Below, piece by piece: positions 29,680-38,773 of a stretch of DNA of 64,000 nt. The DNA is from [Actinomadura] parvosata subsp. kistnae. Lineage in GTDB: Bacteria > Actinomycetota > Actinomycetes > Streptosporangiales > Streptosporangiaceae. The position numbers were made by a program, and so were the translations under genes. The notes below the pieces were generated by a model. It saw only the letters and a program-made list of their open reading frames with translations, had not been told where the DNA came from and did not search any database. Numbering within the stretch: the first letter of the stretch is position 1; each line of letters begins with the position of its first letter. The DNA lies in NCBI RefSeq assembly GCF_900323885.1, contig NZ_OOHJ01000023.1, forward strand, positions 186,001-250,000, given 5' to 3'.

Positions 29680-30674
29680 TCAGAGCCACCCGCTCCGGCG
29701 CAGGAGCCGGAAGACGACGACCACGGCGACGGCCATGAGGATCAGCGCGAGGGGATAGCCGAAGGCCCAGTGCAGCTCGGGCATGTGGTCGAAGTTCATG
29801 CCGTAGATGCCGGCGATCATGGTGGGCACGGCGATGAGGGCCGCCCACGAGGAGATCTTGCGCATGTCGGCGTTCTGCTGCATGGCAACCTTGTTCTGCT
29901 CGCGCCCGGTCAGCGCCAGGTGGGCGGTCAGGGCGCTGGTGAGGAGCTCGTTGTGCTCGTCCACCTGGGCGTCCACGCGCAGCAGGTGGTCGAGCACGTC
30001 GCGGAACTGCTCGCGGGTGGCCGAGCACAGCTCCACCCGGCCCTTGACGATCTCCTCCAGCACCGGGATCAGCGGGTCCTGCGCGGTGCGGAATTCGAGG
30101 ACCTCGCGTTTGAGCGAGTAGATGTCCTCGGTGGCGTCGGCGTACTCGCCGCTGAAGACACGGCGTTCGAGTGCGATCAGGTCGCCCTCGATCTCGTGCG
30201 TGATGCGGCCGTAGTCGTCCACGACCTGGTCGCAGATCGCGTACAGCACCCCGGAGGGGCCGGCGGCGAGCAGGGCGGGGTCGGACTCGAGGCGGCGGCG
30301 CACCGCGCCGAGCGGCGCCGCCTGCCCGTGCCGGACGCTGATGACGAAGTCGTGGCCGAGGAACAGGTTGATCTCGCCGACCTCGATGTCGGAGGTCTCG
30401 TCGGCGTAGAGCAGCGGCTTGAGCACCACGAACAGGGTGTCGTCGTAGCGTTCGAGCTTGGCGCGCTGGTGGGCGTGGATGGCGTCCTCGACCGCGAGCG
30501 GGTGCAGCTTCACCTCGTGGGTGATCAGGTCGAACTCCTCCTGCGAGGGGTCGTGCAGGCCGATCCACAGGAAGGAGTCGCCCCTGGCCCGTGCGGCGTT
30601 GAAGGCGTCGCTGATGTCGCCGGTGATGGTCTCACGCACGCCGTCGCGGTAGATCGCCTGGTCCACAATCACAC
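29680..30674 (-). CDS. corA: CorA-type magnesium/cobalt transporter
   Basis: The protein has the CorA signature GMNFDHMP before the last transmembrane helix (about 265-300), two C-terminal membrane helices (ISSWAALIAVPTMIAGIYGMNF and FGYPLALILMAVAVVVVFRLL) and a long acidic/coiled cytoplasmic domain. It would take up Mg2+ and perhaps Co2+. The start is taken as the GTG at 30674, giving VIVDQAIYRDG; a GTG at 30666 is close by, and either start overlaps the 3' end of the upstream MFS gene. Confidence 0.9.
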
Positions 30675-32137
30675 TCGGTATTGTCGCGTACGCGGACAAC
30701 TCGCCCGCACGGGCCGTCGTCACCGGCCTCGCGCACCGGCCGCCCGCTCCGGCCGCTCGCAAATCCCCCGCGCGGCGGGCGAATGGCGAGGACGGTCAGG
30801 GCGGCGGCGAGCAGGAAGGCGGCGGCGCCCGCCACCGCCTGCGCCCGCAGCCCCGCCACCAGCCCGCCGCCGTGCGCGACCAGCGTGCCGACCAGGGCCA
30901 CGCCGATGGCGCTGCCCGTCTGCCGGGCGGCGTTGAAGACGGCCGACGCGGCCCCGCCCAGCTCGGCGGGCGCCGCCTCCATGACGGCGGCGGTGGCGGC
31001 GGGCATCGTGAACCCGGTCCCGAACCCGGTGAGCACCATCGGCGCGACCAGCGCCCAGTACGCCGTGTCCCGGTCGGCGACGAGCCAGCCGAGCAGCCCG
31101 GCCGCGCCGAGCACCAGCCCGTACGCCATCGGCACGTGGGGGCCGCGCCGCCCGGCGAGCCGCCCGCCGAGCGGTGAGGCGATCATGGGCATCAACGCCA
31201 TGGGCAGCATGGCCAGCCCGGTCGGCAACGCGCCGAGCCCCCGTACCTGCTGGAAGTACAGCGGCACGGCGAACAGCAGCCCGTAGAACCCGAGGTTGAG
31301 CAGCACGCCCACGACCGCCGACGCGGAGAACCGCCGCTCGCCGAACAGCTCCAGCGGCACCATCGGCGCCCGCGCCCGCCGTTCGAGCAGCAGGAAGGCC
31401 GGCAGCGCCAGCCCGAACAGGACGAACCCGCCCAGCGTCAGCGGCGACGCCCAGCCGTGCCCGCCCGCCTCGATCAACGCCCAGGTCAGCCCGCCCAGGC
31501 ACAGGGCCCCCGTCACCTGGGCGGGCACGTCGAGCCCGGCGCGGGGGCCGGACGGGGCGGGCGCGGGGACGTACCTTCTGGTCAGGTGGAAGCCGAGCAG
31601 CCCGAACGGCAGGTTGACGAAGAACACCGAGCGCCACCCGGCGGCGGCCACCAGCACCCCGCCGAGCACCGGCCCGGCTGCGGCGGCGAGCCCCGCGACC
31701 ATGCCCCACACGCCGAACGCCCGCGCCCGCGCCCCGCTGTCGGGGTAGGCGGCGCGGAGCAGCGCGAGCGAGGCCGGCACCATCATCGCGGCGCCCGCCC
31801 CCTGCACCAGCCGGGCGCCGACCAGCACGCCGGCGCTCGGCGCCAGCCCGCACGCCGCCGACGCCACCGTGAACACGGCCAGCCCCGCGAGGAACACCCG
31901 CCGGCCGCCGACCCGGTCACCGAGCCCGCCGCCCATCAGCAGCAGCCCGGCGAACGCGAGCGTGTAACCGTCCACCACCCACTGCAGGACGGTCAGATCG
32001 GCACGCAGACTCGCGCCGATCACGGGGACGGCGACGGCGACCACGGTGACGTCCAGGATGACGAGGAAGTAGCCCAGGCAGAGCGCGACCAGCGGCCACC
32101 TGCCGGCGGAGGAGCGGTGACGTTCGGGAACAGCCAT
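30632..32137 (-). CDS. DHA2-family (EmrB/QacA-like) MFS drug exporter
   Basis: The 501-residue protein has about 14 hydrophobic segments. It starts WPLVALCLGYFLVILDVTVV, whose LDxTVV motif marks DHA2 exporters, with motif A at GGGLGDRVGGRRVFLAG. Proton-driven efflux of drugs or natural products is the family role. The ATG at 32137 is 65 bp from the divergent ArsR-like regulator. The C-terminal tail after IRPPRGG runs through DNA that also carries the start of corA, an overlap of about 43 bp, so the tail may be non-functional read-through. Confidence 0.9.
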   Translation of the reverse strand: MAVPERHRSSAGRWPLVALCLGYFLVILDVTVVAVAVPVIGASLRADLTVLQWVVDGYTLAFAGLLLMGGGLGDRVGGRRVFLAGLAVFTVASAACGLAPSAGVLVGARLVQGAGAAMMVPASLALLRAAYPDSGARARAFGVWGMVAGLAAAAGPVLGGVLVAAAGWRSVFFVNLPFGLLGFHLTRRYVPAPAPSGPRAGLDVPAQVTGALCLGGLTWALIEAGGHGWASPLTLGGFVLFGLALPAFLLLERRARAPMVPLELFGERRFSASAVVGVLLNLGFYGLLFAVPLYFQQVRGLGALPTGLAMLPMALMPMIASPLGGRLAGRRGPHVPMAYGLVLGAAGLLGWLVADRDTAYWALVAPMVLTGFGTGFTMPAATAAVMEAAPAELGGAASAVFNAARQTGSAIGVALVGTLVAHGGGLVAGLRAQAVAGAAAFLLAAALTVLAIRPPRGGFASGRSGRPVREAGDDGPCGRVVRVRDNTECDCGPGDLPRRRA

Positions 32138-32202
32138 GACCCCAGCCTCGTACGGGATGACTACGGTGCTCGCCGAAGTGTCCCCGGCATAGCCTGGACG
32201 TC

Positions 32203-32907
32203 ATGTGGAAGACCGCGACGGAGACCGACATCGCCGAGGTCGCGGCGGCCATCGGCGACCCCTCGCGCGCCAAGGTGCTGCGCGCCCTCGCCGACGGCGG
32301 CGCCCTGCCGGCCGGCGCGCTGGCCGCCGAGGCCGGCGTCAGCCTGTCCACGATCAGCGGCCACCTGGCCCGGCTGCGGGAGGCCAAGCTGCTCACCGTC
32401 GAGCACGACGGCCGGCGCCGCTACTACCGCCTGGCCAGCACCGACGTGGCCCGCGCGCTGGAGGAGCTGGCCAGGATCGCCCGGCCGCTGCCGGTCCGCT
32501 CGCTGAGCGACAGCGTGCGCGCGCACGCGCTGATGCGGGCCCGGCTGTGCTACGACCACCTGGCCGGGCAGCTCGGTGTCGCGCTGCTCGCCGCGCTGGT
32601 GGACGGCGGGGTGCTCGACGGCAGCGGCGGCGGCTACCGGATCACCCCGGCTGGGCTCGGCGTGCTGGGCGACTTCGGCATCGACGCCGGCGAGTTCTCC
32701 CGGCGGCGGCCCGCGATCCGCTACTGCGTCGACTGGGGCGAGGGCCGCCACCACCTGGCCGGGGCGCTGGGCGCGGCGGTGACGCGGCGGCTGTTCGAGC
32801 TGGAGTGGCTGCGCAAGGGGCGGGCCAGGCGGGTCGTGCACCTCACCGACGCCGGCCGCACCGGCCTGCACCGGACGTTCGGCGTCCCCCTCGACTGGGA
32901 CGCCTGA
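32203..32907 (+). CDS. ArsR-type winged-helix transcriptional regulator
   Basis: The 234-residue protein opens with an ArsR-like winged helix (EVAAAIGDPSRAKVLRALADGG, recognition helix about VSLSTISGHLARLREA, wing VEHDGRRRYYRLA). It has a C-terminal extension of about 130 residues. No metal-binding ELCVCDL motif is present, so it probably senses an organic ligand. It is divergent from the DHA2 exporter, which it likely controls. The start is the ATG at 32203. Confidence 0.85.
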   Translation: MWKTATETDIAEVAAAIGDPSRAKVLRALADGGALPAGALAAEAGVSLSTISGHLARLREAKLLTVEHDGRRRYYRLASTDVARALEELARIARPLPVRSLSDSVRAHALMRARLCYDHLAGQLGVALLAALVDGGVLDGSGGGYRITPAGLGVLGDFGIDAGEFSRRRPAIRYCVDWGEGRHHLAGALGAAVTRRLFELEWLRKGRARRVVHLTDAGRTGLHRTFGVPLDWDA

Positions 32908-33010
32908 GCCGCGGGGCGGTTGGGACGGCTGAGCTGAGCGGCGGGCGGGACTTCCGTTCATCCGGAAAGCGGGCCTACCCGGGGCACAATGGGGAGCGAG
33001 GAGGTTCGCG

Positions 33011-33376
33011 GTGGCCGATGGAGTGGTGTTCGAGAGCGTGGCGCCGGTGGTGCCGGTGCGGGACCTGGACGCGGCGATGGAGCGCTACCGGCGGCTCGGC
33101 TTCGGCGTGCGCGCCTACGAGGGCGGCGCCCGTTACGCCTTCGTCGAGCGCGGCGGGGTGTCGCTGCACCTGACCGAATGGGCCGAGCACGACCCCAAGC
33201 GCAGCGGCGCCGCTGTCTACCTGTACGTGTCCGACGTGGACGCCCTGCACGCCGAGTGGGCGGCGGCCGGCGTCCCGGGGCGGCTCGGGCAGCCCCAGGA
33301 CACCGAGTACGGGCTGCGCGAGCTCGCCTACGTCGACCCGGACGGAACCCTGCACCGCGCCGGCTCACCCCTCTGA
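33011..33376 (+). CDS. VOC (glyoxalase/bleomycin-resistance) family protein
   Basis: This 121-residue protein has one VOC unit: APVVPVRDLDAAMERYRRLGFGV, SLHLTEW, AVYLYVSDVDALHAEWAAAG and LAYVDPDGTLHRAG. The length and the segment resemble bleomycin-binding proteins of actinomycetes. The GTG at 33011 follows GAGGAGGTTCGCG. Whether it binds a drug or acts on a small metabolite cannot be told. It ends 20 bp from the convergent dehydrogenase E2 gene. Confidence 0.83.
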   Translation: MADGVVFESVAPVVPVRDLDAAMERYRRLGFGVRAYEGGARYAFVERGGVSLHLTEWAEHDPKRSGAAVYLYVSDVDALHAEWAAAGVPGRLGQPQDTEYGLRELAYVDPDGTLHRAGSPL

Positions 33377-33395
33377 GCCCCTCTTAGACCGTCGG

Positions 33396-34781
33396 TCAGA
33401 GGTCCGCCAGCAGGGTCGCCGGGCGTTCCACGCAGTCGGCGACGTAACGCAGGAAGCCCCCTGCGACGCCGCCGTCGCACACGCGGTGGTCGAACGTGAA
33501 CGACAGCTGCGTGACCTTGCGGACGGCGAGGGTGCCGTCCAGCACCCACGGCCGGTCGATGATGCGGCCGACGCCCAGGAGCGCCGCCTCCGGATGGTTG
33601 ATGATCGGCGTGGAGCCGTCCACGCCGAACACGCCGTAGTTGTTCAGCGTGAACGTGCCCCCCGTCAGCGCCTTCGGCGGCAGCGTGCCCTCGCGGGCCA
33701 GGGCGGTCAGGCGGGCCAGCTCCGCCGCCAGCTCCGTCAGCGTCATCCGGTGGGCGTCGTGGACGACCGGGACGACCAGGCCGCGCTCCGTCTGGGCGGC
33801 GAAGCCCAGGTGGATCTCGGGGTAGCGGACGATCTCGGCGCGTTCGAGGTCCACCGTCGAGTTCAGCTCCGGGTAGCGGCGCAGGCCGGCGACGCAGATG
33901 CGGGCCAGGAGCGCCAGCAGCCCGATCCGCCGGTCCGGGACGGCCGCCCGCAGCGCGTCCTTGATCTCCAGCAGGCCGGTCGCGTCCACGTCCACCCAGG
34001 TCGTGGCGTCGGGGATCTCGCTCCTGCTCCGGGACAGCTTCTCCGCCACCGCCCGGCGCAGCCCGCGCAGCGGGATGCGCTCCGGCTCCTGGGGTGAGGC
34101 GGCGGGCGCACCTTGAGGCGCGGCAGGGGCGGCGGCGGGTGTGCTCGGGCGTGGTTCCGGGACGCGTGCGCCGGCCTCCGCGATGGCCCGCTCGACGTCC
34201 TTGCGCAGGATGACCCGGTTCGGGCCGCTGGGAGTGATCCGCGCCAGGTCGAGACCGTTCTCCTGCGCCAGCCTGCGCACCAGCGGCGAGATCACACGCG
34301 GCGCCCCGCCCCGGTCCGCGCCGCCGCGCGGGACGGCGGCCGGCCCCGCGGGCTGCGCGTCGGCGTGCGGGACCGCGCTCAGCGCGGCTCCATGGGCGGC
34401 GCCGGCGGCGGTGCGACCCCTGCGCCGGCGGCGGCGCCCAGCGAGGTGGCCGGTGCCGTAGCCGATCAGGACATTTCCGGATCCGGCCTGCTCCTCCTCC
34501 CGGTACCGCTCCGCCGCCGGGTCGGCCCCGCCGCCCGGGCTGATGGAGATGAGCGGATCACCCACCGAGAGGGTCGTCCCAGCGGGTGCGTGCAGCTCCA
34601 GCACCGTGCCCGCGTAAGGGACGGGCACCTCGACGGCGGCCTTGGCCGTCTCGACCTCCACCACGATCTGGTCGACCGCGACCGTGTCCCCCACGGCGAC
34701 CTTCCAGACGAGAACCTCGGCCTCCGTCAGCCCCTCGCCGAGGTCGGGCAGCCGGAAGAGCTGGGCCTCAAGGGTGTTCAC
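33396..34781 (-). CDS. bkdC: Branched-chain 2-oxoacid dehydrogenase E2 (dihydrolipoamide acyltransferase)
   Basis: The 461-residue E2 has a lipoyl domain at about 5-80 (lipoyl-lysine K47 in VEVETAKAAVEV), a peripheral subunit-binding domain (ISPLVRRLAQENGLDLARITPSG) and a catalytic C-terminal domain (ending SFTFDHRVCDGGVAGGFLRYV, HxxxDG active site). Linkers are Ala/Pro/Arg-rich. The GTG at 34781 overlaps the E1-beta stop (GTGA). With E1-alpha and E1-beta it forms the complex that decarboxylates 2-oxoacids and transfers the acyl group to CoA. Confidence 0.9.
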   Translation of the reverse strand: MNTLEAQLFRLPDLGEGLTEAEVLVWKVAVGDTVAVDQIVVEVETAKAAVEVPVPYAGTVLELHAPAGTTLSVGDPLISISPGGGADPAAERYREEEQAGSGNVLIGYGTGHLAGRRRRRRGRTAAGAAHGAALSAVPHADAQPAGPAAVPRGGADRGGAPRVISPLVRRLAQENGLDLARITPSGPNRVILRKDVERAIAEAGARVPEPRPSTPAAAPAAPQGAPAASPQEPERIPLRGLRRAVAEKLSRSRSEIPDATTWVDVDATGLLEIKDALRAAVPDRRIGLLALLARICVAGLRRYPELNSTVDLERAEIVRYPEIHLGFAAQTERGLVVPVVHDAHRMTLTELAAELARLTALAREGTLPPKALTGGTFTLNNYGVFGVDGSTPIINHPEAALLGVGRIIDRPWVLDGTLAVRKVTQLSFTFDHRVCDGGVAGGFLRYVADCVERPATLLADL

Positions 34782-35794
34782 GCGGCCCCCCTCGACAGGT
34801 GCCGGACGTCGGGCCGGTCGTCGAACTGAAGCCGGTCCACCGCGTCCAGGATCCGGTCGACCCCGGGCAGGTGGACGTGCTCCAGCTTCGGCGGCGGGTA
34901 GGGGATGTCGAACCCGGCGACCCGCAGCACGGGCGCGGCCAGCGAGTGGAAGCACCGCTCCTGCACCCGGGCCGCGATCTCGGCCCCCACGCCCGCGAAC
35001 CCCTGCGCCTCCTGCACGACCACGCACCGCCCGGTGCGCCGCACCGAGGCGGCCACGGTCTCGTCGTCGAACGGCACGATCGTGCGCAGGTCGACGACCT
35101 CCAGGTCCAGGCCGTCCTCGGCGGCGGCGGAGGCGGCCTCCAGGGCGACGGGCACGGAGGGGCCGTAGGCGACGAGGGTGGCGTCGCGGCCGGGCCGCCG
35201 CACCACGGCCCGCCCGAACGGGGCCGCCGCGCGCCGCTCCAGCGCCGCCTCGGCCTTGGCCCAGTACAGCTTCTTCGGCTCCAGGAACACGACGGGGTCG
35301 GGGTCGGCGATGGCGTCCCGCAGCAGCCAGTAGGCGTCCTCGGGGGTGGCGGGGGTGACGACCTTCAGTCCGGGGGTGTGCGCGTAGTACGCCTCGCTGG
35401 AGTCGCAGTGGTGCTCGACCCCGCCGATGCCGCCCGCGTACGGGACCCGGATCACCATCGGCAGCGCCAGCCGCCCGCGCGTGCGGTTGCGCAGCTTGGC
35501 GACGTGCGAGGCGATCTGCTCGAACGCCGGGTAGGCGAACGCGTCGAACTGCATCTCCACGACCGGGCGGAAGCCGCCCATGGCCATGCCGACCGCGAGC
35601 CCGACGATGCCGGATTCGGCCAGCGGCGTGTCGAAGCACCGCTCCTCGCCGAAGTCCCTGGTCAGCCCGTCGGTGATGCGGAAGACGCCGCCGAGGGGGC
35701 CGACGTCCTCGCCGAAGACGAGCACGCGTTCGTCGTCGCGCAGCGCGTCGCGCAGGGCGGTGTTCAGTGCCTGCGCCATCGAGACGGTGGGCAT
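34778..35794 (-). CDS. bkdB: 2-oxoacid dehydrogenase E1 component, beta subunit
   Basis: The 338-residue protein begins VSMAQALNTALRDALRDDERVLVFGEDVG, the standard E1-beta N-terminus, with CFDTPLAESGIVGLAVGMAMGG and the C-terminal transketolase fold (VVQEAQGFAGVGAEIAARVQE). It forms the heterotetrameric thiamine-diphosphate decarboxylase with the upstream E1-alpha, one base away. Its sequence fits branched-chain (valine/leucine/isoleucine) rather than pyruvate dehydrogenase, inferred from the bkd gene order and the Lrp regulator next door. Confidence 0.88.
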   Translation of the reverse strand: MPTVSMAQALNTALRDALRDDERVLVFGEDVGPLGGVFRITDGLTRDFGEERCFDTPLAESGIVGLAVGMAMGGFRPVVEMQFDAFAYPAFEQIASHVAKLRNRTRGRLALPMVIRVPYAGGIGGVEHHCDSSEAYYAHTPGLKVVTPATPEDAYWLLRDAIADPDPVVFLEPKKLYWAKAEAALERRAAAPFGRAVVRRPGRDATLVAYGPSVPVALEAASAAAEDGLDLEVVDLRTIVPFDDETVAASVRRTGRCVVVQEAQGFAGVGAEIAARVQERCFHSLAAPVLRVAGFDIPYPPPKLEHVHLPGVDRILDAVDRLQFDDRPDVRHLSRGAA

Positions 35795-35795
35795 G

Positions 35796-36902
35796 TCAGC
35801 TCTCCTGTGCGTTCAGCTCGGCCCGCAGCTGCTCGCGCTGTTCGAGGAGCTGGGGGGTGGGCTCGGCGTAGACGTGGTCGAAGATCTCGAGGAGGTCGGG
35901 CTCGGTGTCGGCGTTCATGCGGGCGCGCAGCCCGGCCGCGAACGTCTCGCCCTGGGTGCGGGCGGACTCGACGTCGTCGTCGGTGAGCAGGCCCCGCCCG
36001 CGCAGGTACGTCTCCAGCCGCCGCACCGGGTCGGCCCCGGCCCAGCGGCGCACCTCGTCGTCGTCGCGGTAGCGGCCGGCGTCGTCGGCGTTGGTGTGCG
36101 CGTCCATCCGGTACGTGTGCGCCTCGACGAGGAACGGCCCCCGTCCGCTACGGGCGTGCTCGACGGCGGCGCCCAGCACGGACAGCACGGCCACGAGGTC
36201 GTTGCCGTCCACCTGCTCGGCGGGCACGCCGTACCCGACGCCCTTGTACGCCAGCGCCGGCGCCGCGCTCTGCTTGGCCAGCGGCACGGAGATGGCGTAC
36301 TTGTTGTTCTGCACGAAGAAGACCACGGGGGCCTTGAGCACGGCGGCGAAGTTGAGCGCCTCGTGGAAGTCGCCCTCGCTGGTGCCGCCGTCGCCGACGA
36401 AGGCCATGGCGACGCCGTCCTCGCCCTTGCGGCGCAGCGCCTCGGCCATGCCGGTGGCGTGCAGCACCTGCGTGGCCAGCGGCGTGCACTGGGGGGCGAC
36501 GCGGGTGGCGGCGGGGTCGTAGCCGCAGTGCCAGTCGCCGCGCAGCAGCGTCAGCACCTCGACGGGGTCGAGCCCGCGCGCGACGAGCGCGACCGAGTCG
36601 CGGTAGGTGGGGAACAGCCAGTCCCGCTCGCGCAGCGCGAGCACGCCGCCGACCTGGCAGGCCTCCTGGCCACGGCTGGAGGGGTAGACGGCGAGCCGGC
36701 CCTGCTTGGTCAGGGCGGTCGCCTGGGTGTCGAAGCGCCGCCCCACGACCATCCACCGGTACGCCTCGCGCAGCAGCTCGTCCGGCGGGATGGCGTACCC
36801 GGCGGGTGCTTTCACCGCGGTGCCGCTCTCATCGACGAACCGGATGGGGGCCGGTGAGGGCAGCAGCTCCCGCACGGCTTTCGCCGACGTCTTCGTGGAC
36901 AT
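35796..36902 (-). CDS. bkdA: 2-oxoacid dehydrogenase E1 component, alpha subunit
   Basis: The 368-residue protein carries the thiamine-diphosphate-binding region VAMAFVGDGGTSEGDFHEALNFAAVL...NNKYAIS, the phosphorylation-loop-like HTYRMDAHTNADD and the substrate-side segment PTYRDSVALVARG. The ATG at 36902 (MSTKTSAKAVREL) was preferred to more upstream starts because the conserved E1-alpha region begins about 40 residues later and the extension reads poorly. It leads the minus-strand bkd operon and is divergent from an Lrp-type regulator. Confidence 0.88.
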   Translation of the reverse strand: MSTKTSAKAVRELLPSPAPIRFVDESGTAVKAPAGYAIPPDELLREAYRWMVVGRRFDTQATALTKQGRLAVYPSSRGQEACQVGGVLALRERDWLFPTYRDSVALVARGLDPVEVLTLLRGDWHCGYDPAATRVAPQCTPLATQVLHATGMAEALRRKGEDGVAMAFVGDGGTSEGDFHEALNFAAVLKAPVVFFVQNNKYAISVPLAKQSAAPALAYKGVGYGVPAEQVDGNDLVAVLSVLGAAVEHARSGRGPFLVEAHTYRMDAHTNADDAGRYRDDDEVRRWAGADPVRRLETYLRGRGLLTDDDVESARTQGETFAAGLRARMNADTEPDLLEIFDHVYAEPTPQLLEQREQLRAELNAQES

Positions 36903-36939
36903 GGGAGAGCTCGCTTTCTGCCGAGATCCTTCCTGAGGA

Positions 36940-37009
36940 CATTTGTCACAGAAAGCGTCCGCCTGCCTGGCCATCCGTTCAAGACTCGGCGGATAATGAG
37001 CGACAAATG
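36940..37009. promoter_or_regulatory. Inverted repeat in the bkd/Lrp divergent promoter region
   Basis: CATTTGTC (36940-36947) is exactly mirrored by GACAAATG (37002-37009), with 54 bp between; the second arm contains the Lrp start ATG. Spaced half-sites of this kind suit Lrp-family octamers that wrap DNA. The interval also holds a GATAAT-like -10 element at about 36992. The pairing is exact, but function is inferred. Confidence 0.45.
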
Positions 37010-37588
37010 GTTCGCAACCCATCTTCGGGAGGCCAATTGTCGTCGGAAGGGGCCCACGGAAGCGGCTGGCCAGGACATTCGGCCGCCGGGCTGGACGCGG
37101 TGGATCGGGCGATCATCGCCGAGCTCCTGCGCGACGGCCGGATGTCGGTGCGCACGCTGGCCGAGCGCGTGCACATCTCGCGCGCCAACGCCTATGCCCG
37201 GCTCACCCGCCTGATGGACGACGGCGTGATCACCGGGTTCACCGTCGAGCTCGCGCCGCACAAGGCCGGCCTCGGCACGAGCGCGTACGTGTCGGTGACC
37301 ATCGAGCAGAACTCCTGGCGCGCGGTGCTGGCCCAGCTCAAGGAGATCCCCTTCGTCGAGCACTTCGCCATGGTCGGCGGCGACTACGACATCCTGGTCC
37401 TGGTCAGGACCCCGGACAACGAGACGCTGCGGCACGTGGTGCTGGAGCGCATCCAGGACGTGCCGGGCGTGCTGTCGACGCGGACGTGGCTGGTGTTCGA
37501 CGAGGCGCGGGGCAGCGGCGCCCACTGGAGGGCGCCGGACCAGAGCGGCGGACCGGAGCGCCGGGCCAAGGCGCCGGACCAGGCGTGA
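37007..37588 (+). CDS. Lrp/AsnC-family transcriptional regulator, likely bkd operon regulator
   Basis: The protein has an N-terminal HTH (LDAVDRAIIAELLRDGRMSVRTLAERVHISRANAYARLTRL) and a C-terminal RAM/ligand-binding domain (VEHFAMVGGDYDILVLVRTPD). Divergence from E1-alpha matches the bkdR arrangement known in other bacteria, where an Lrp-like protein activates branched-chain oxoacid degradation. With the ATG at 37007 it has 193 residues. A Gly/Ser-rich lead of about 28 residues precedes the HTH, so a later start is possible. The C-terminal tail (GSGAHWRAPDQSGGPERRAK) is variable. Confidence 0.87.
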   Translation: MVRNPSSGGQLSSEGAHGSGWPGHSAAGLDAVDRAIIAELLRDGRMSVRTLAERVHISRANAYARLTRLMDDGVITGFTVELAPHKAGLGTSAYVSVTIEQNSWRAVLAQLKEIPFVEHFAMVGGDYDILVLVRTPDNETLRHVVLERIQDVPGVLSTRTWLVFDEARGSGAHWRAPDQSGGPERRAKAPDQA

Positions 37589-37591
37589 CGG

Positions 37592-38716
37592 TCAGAACGG
37601 GATCGGCAGGCGGACCATGCCGGCCAGGGCGAGAAGCTGCTCGGCGTCGTCCACCGGCGGCTGGATCCGGCGCATGATCCACTGCTTGACCTCCTTGCCG
37701 CGCTCCCCGCTGAGCGCGACCTGCCGGTCCCAGCCCTTCGTGTAGAGGCCGCCGGCGGCCCCCAGGTCCAGGCAGGTCACGTACGGCGCGGGCGCGAAGT
37801 CGATCGGCTCCAGGCCGAGCAGGTCGGCGGCGGCGTTGTGGCCGGCCGTCTTGCCCATCGGGGTCGCGTGCTGGCAGCTCTGCATGACGTCGTGGGAGTC
37901 GTCGAAGCGGGCCGCCGCCACGTCCCCGGCCGCGAACACCGCGCCCGACGGCTCCTCGACCCGCATCCACCGGTCGACGGCCAGGCGGCCGAGCCGGTCG
38001 CGGCGCGCCGGGACCTGCTCGGTGAGCGCGTCGGCCCGCATCCCCGCCGTCCAGATGACCGCGTCGGCGGCGACCCGCGTCCCGTCGGACAGGACCGCTG
38101 CGCCCGGCTCGACGGCGTGCAGGGAGGTGCGCAGGCGCACCTCGATGCCGAGCCGGTCGAGGGCGTCCTCGATGGACGGGCGCGGCGTCGGCCCCAGGTC
38201 GGGCCCCACGACGTCCGCCCGCTCGACGAGCACCACCCGCCCGCGCCCGGCCAGCTCGGTCGCCACCTCCAGCCCCGTGAACCCGGCCCCGACGACCACG
38301 GCCGTGAAGCCCTCGCGGCCCCGCAGGTGGTCGGCCAGCCGCCGGGCACCCCGCAGCGTGTCCACGTCGAACAGCAGCCCGGCCCCCGGCAGCTCCGGCC
38401 GCACCAGCCGGCTGCCCGTCGCCAGCACCAGCCGGTCGTAGCCGAGCACGTCCCCGCCGGCGTGCACCTCGCGGCGCTCCACGTCGATCCGCTCCGCCCA
38501 GGCCCGCCGGTGCCGGACGTCGATGGGCTTGAGCAGCCCGGCCAGCGGGACGGTCGCCCGGTCGGGCTCGGCCTCGTACATGCGGGGGCGCAGCACGAGC
38601 TCGTCGTCCGGCGCGACCAGCGTGATGTCGAGGTCGGCGCCGTCGCGCACGCGCGCGGCCGCGGCCGCCGCCCACACTCCGGCGAACCCGGCACCGAGGA
38701 TCACGATGTGCGGCAT
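37592..38716 (-). CDS. FAD-dependent pyridine nucleotide oxidoreductase (NDH-2-like)
   Basis: The 374-residue flavoprotein starts HIVILGAGFAGVWAAAAAARV (Rossmann FAD-binding), has the second GxGxxG at VVVGAGFTGLEVATELAG for NAD(P)H, and the FAD-contact FAAGDVAAARFDD near residue 265-280. There is no strong C-terminal membrane anchor. It is type II NADH dehydrogenase-like. Directly upstream on the same strand is an ECF41 sigma factor; ECF41 proteins are typically linked to carboxymuconolactone decarboxylases, oxidoreductases or epimerases, and this gene fits the oxidoreductase type. Confidence 0.85.
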   Translation of the reverse strand: MPHIVILGAGFAGVWAAAAAARVRDGADLDITLVAPDDELVLRPRMYEAEPDRATVPLAGLLKPIDVRHRRAWAERIDVERREVHAGGDVLGYDRLVLATGSRLVRPELPGAGLLFDVDTLRGARRLADHLRGREGFTAVVVGAGFTGLEVATELAGRGRVVLVERADVVGPDLGPTPRPSIEDALDRLGIEVRLRTSLHAVEPGAAVLSDGTRVAADAVIWTAGMRADALTEQVPARRDRLGRLAVDRWMRVEEPSGAVFAAGDVAAARFDDSHDVMQSCQHATPMGKTAGHNAAADLLGLEPIDFAPAPYVTCLDLGAAGGLYTKGWDRQVALSGERGKEVKQWIMRRIQPPVDDAEQLLALAGMVRLPIPF

Positions 38717-38773
38717 GTGTGTCTCCTTCGTCAGTGACGTCCTGGTGGTCGCCAGGGAGACAACACAGCCCGC

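Noticed and set aside
36903..37022. Upstream extension of E1-alpha to 37022
   Set aside because: It would run over the Lrp start and promoter motifs and adds Cys-rich residues not found in the family.
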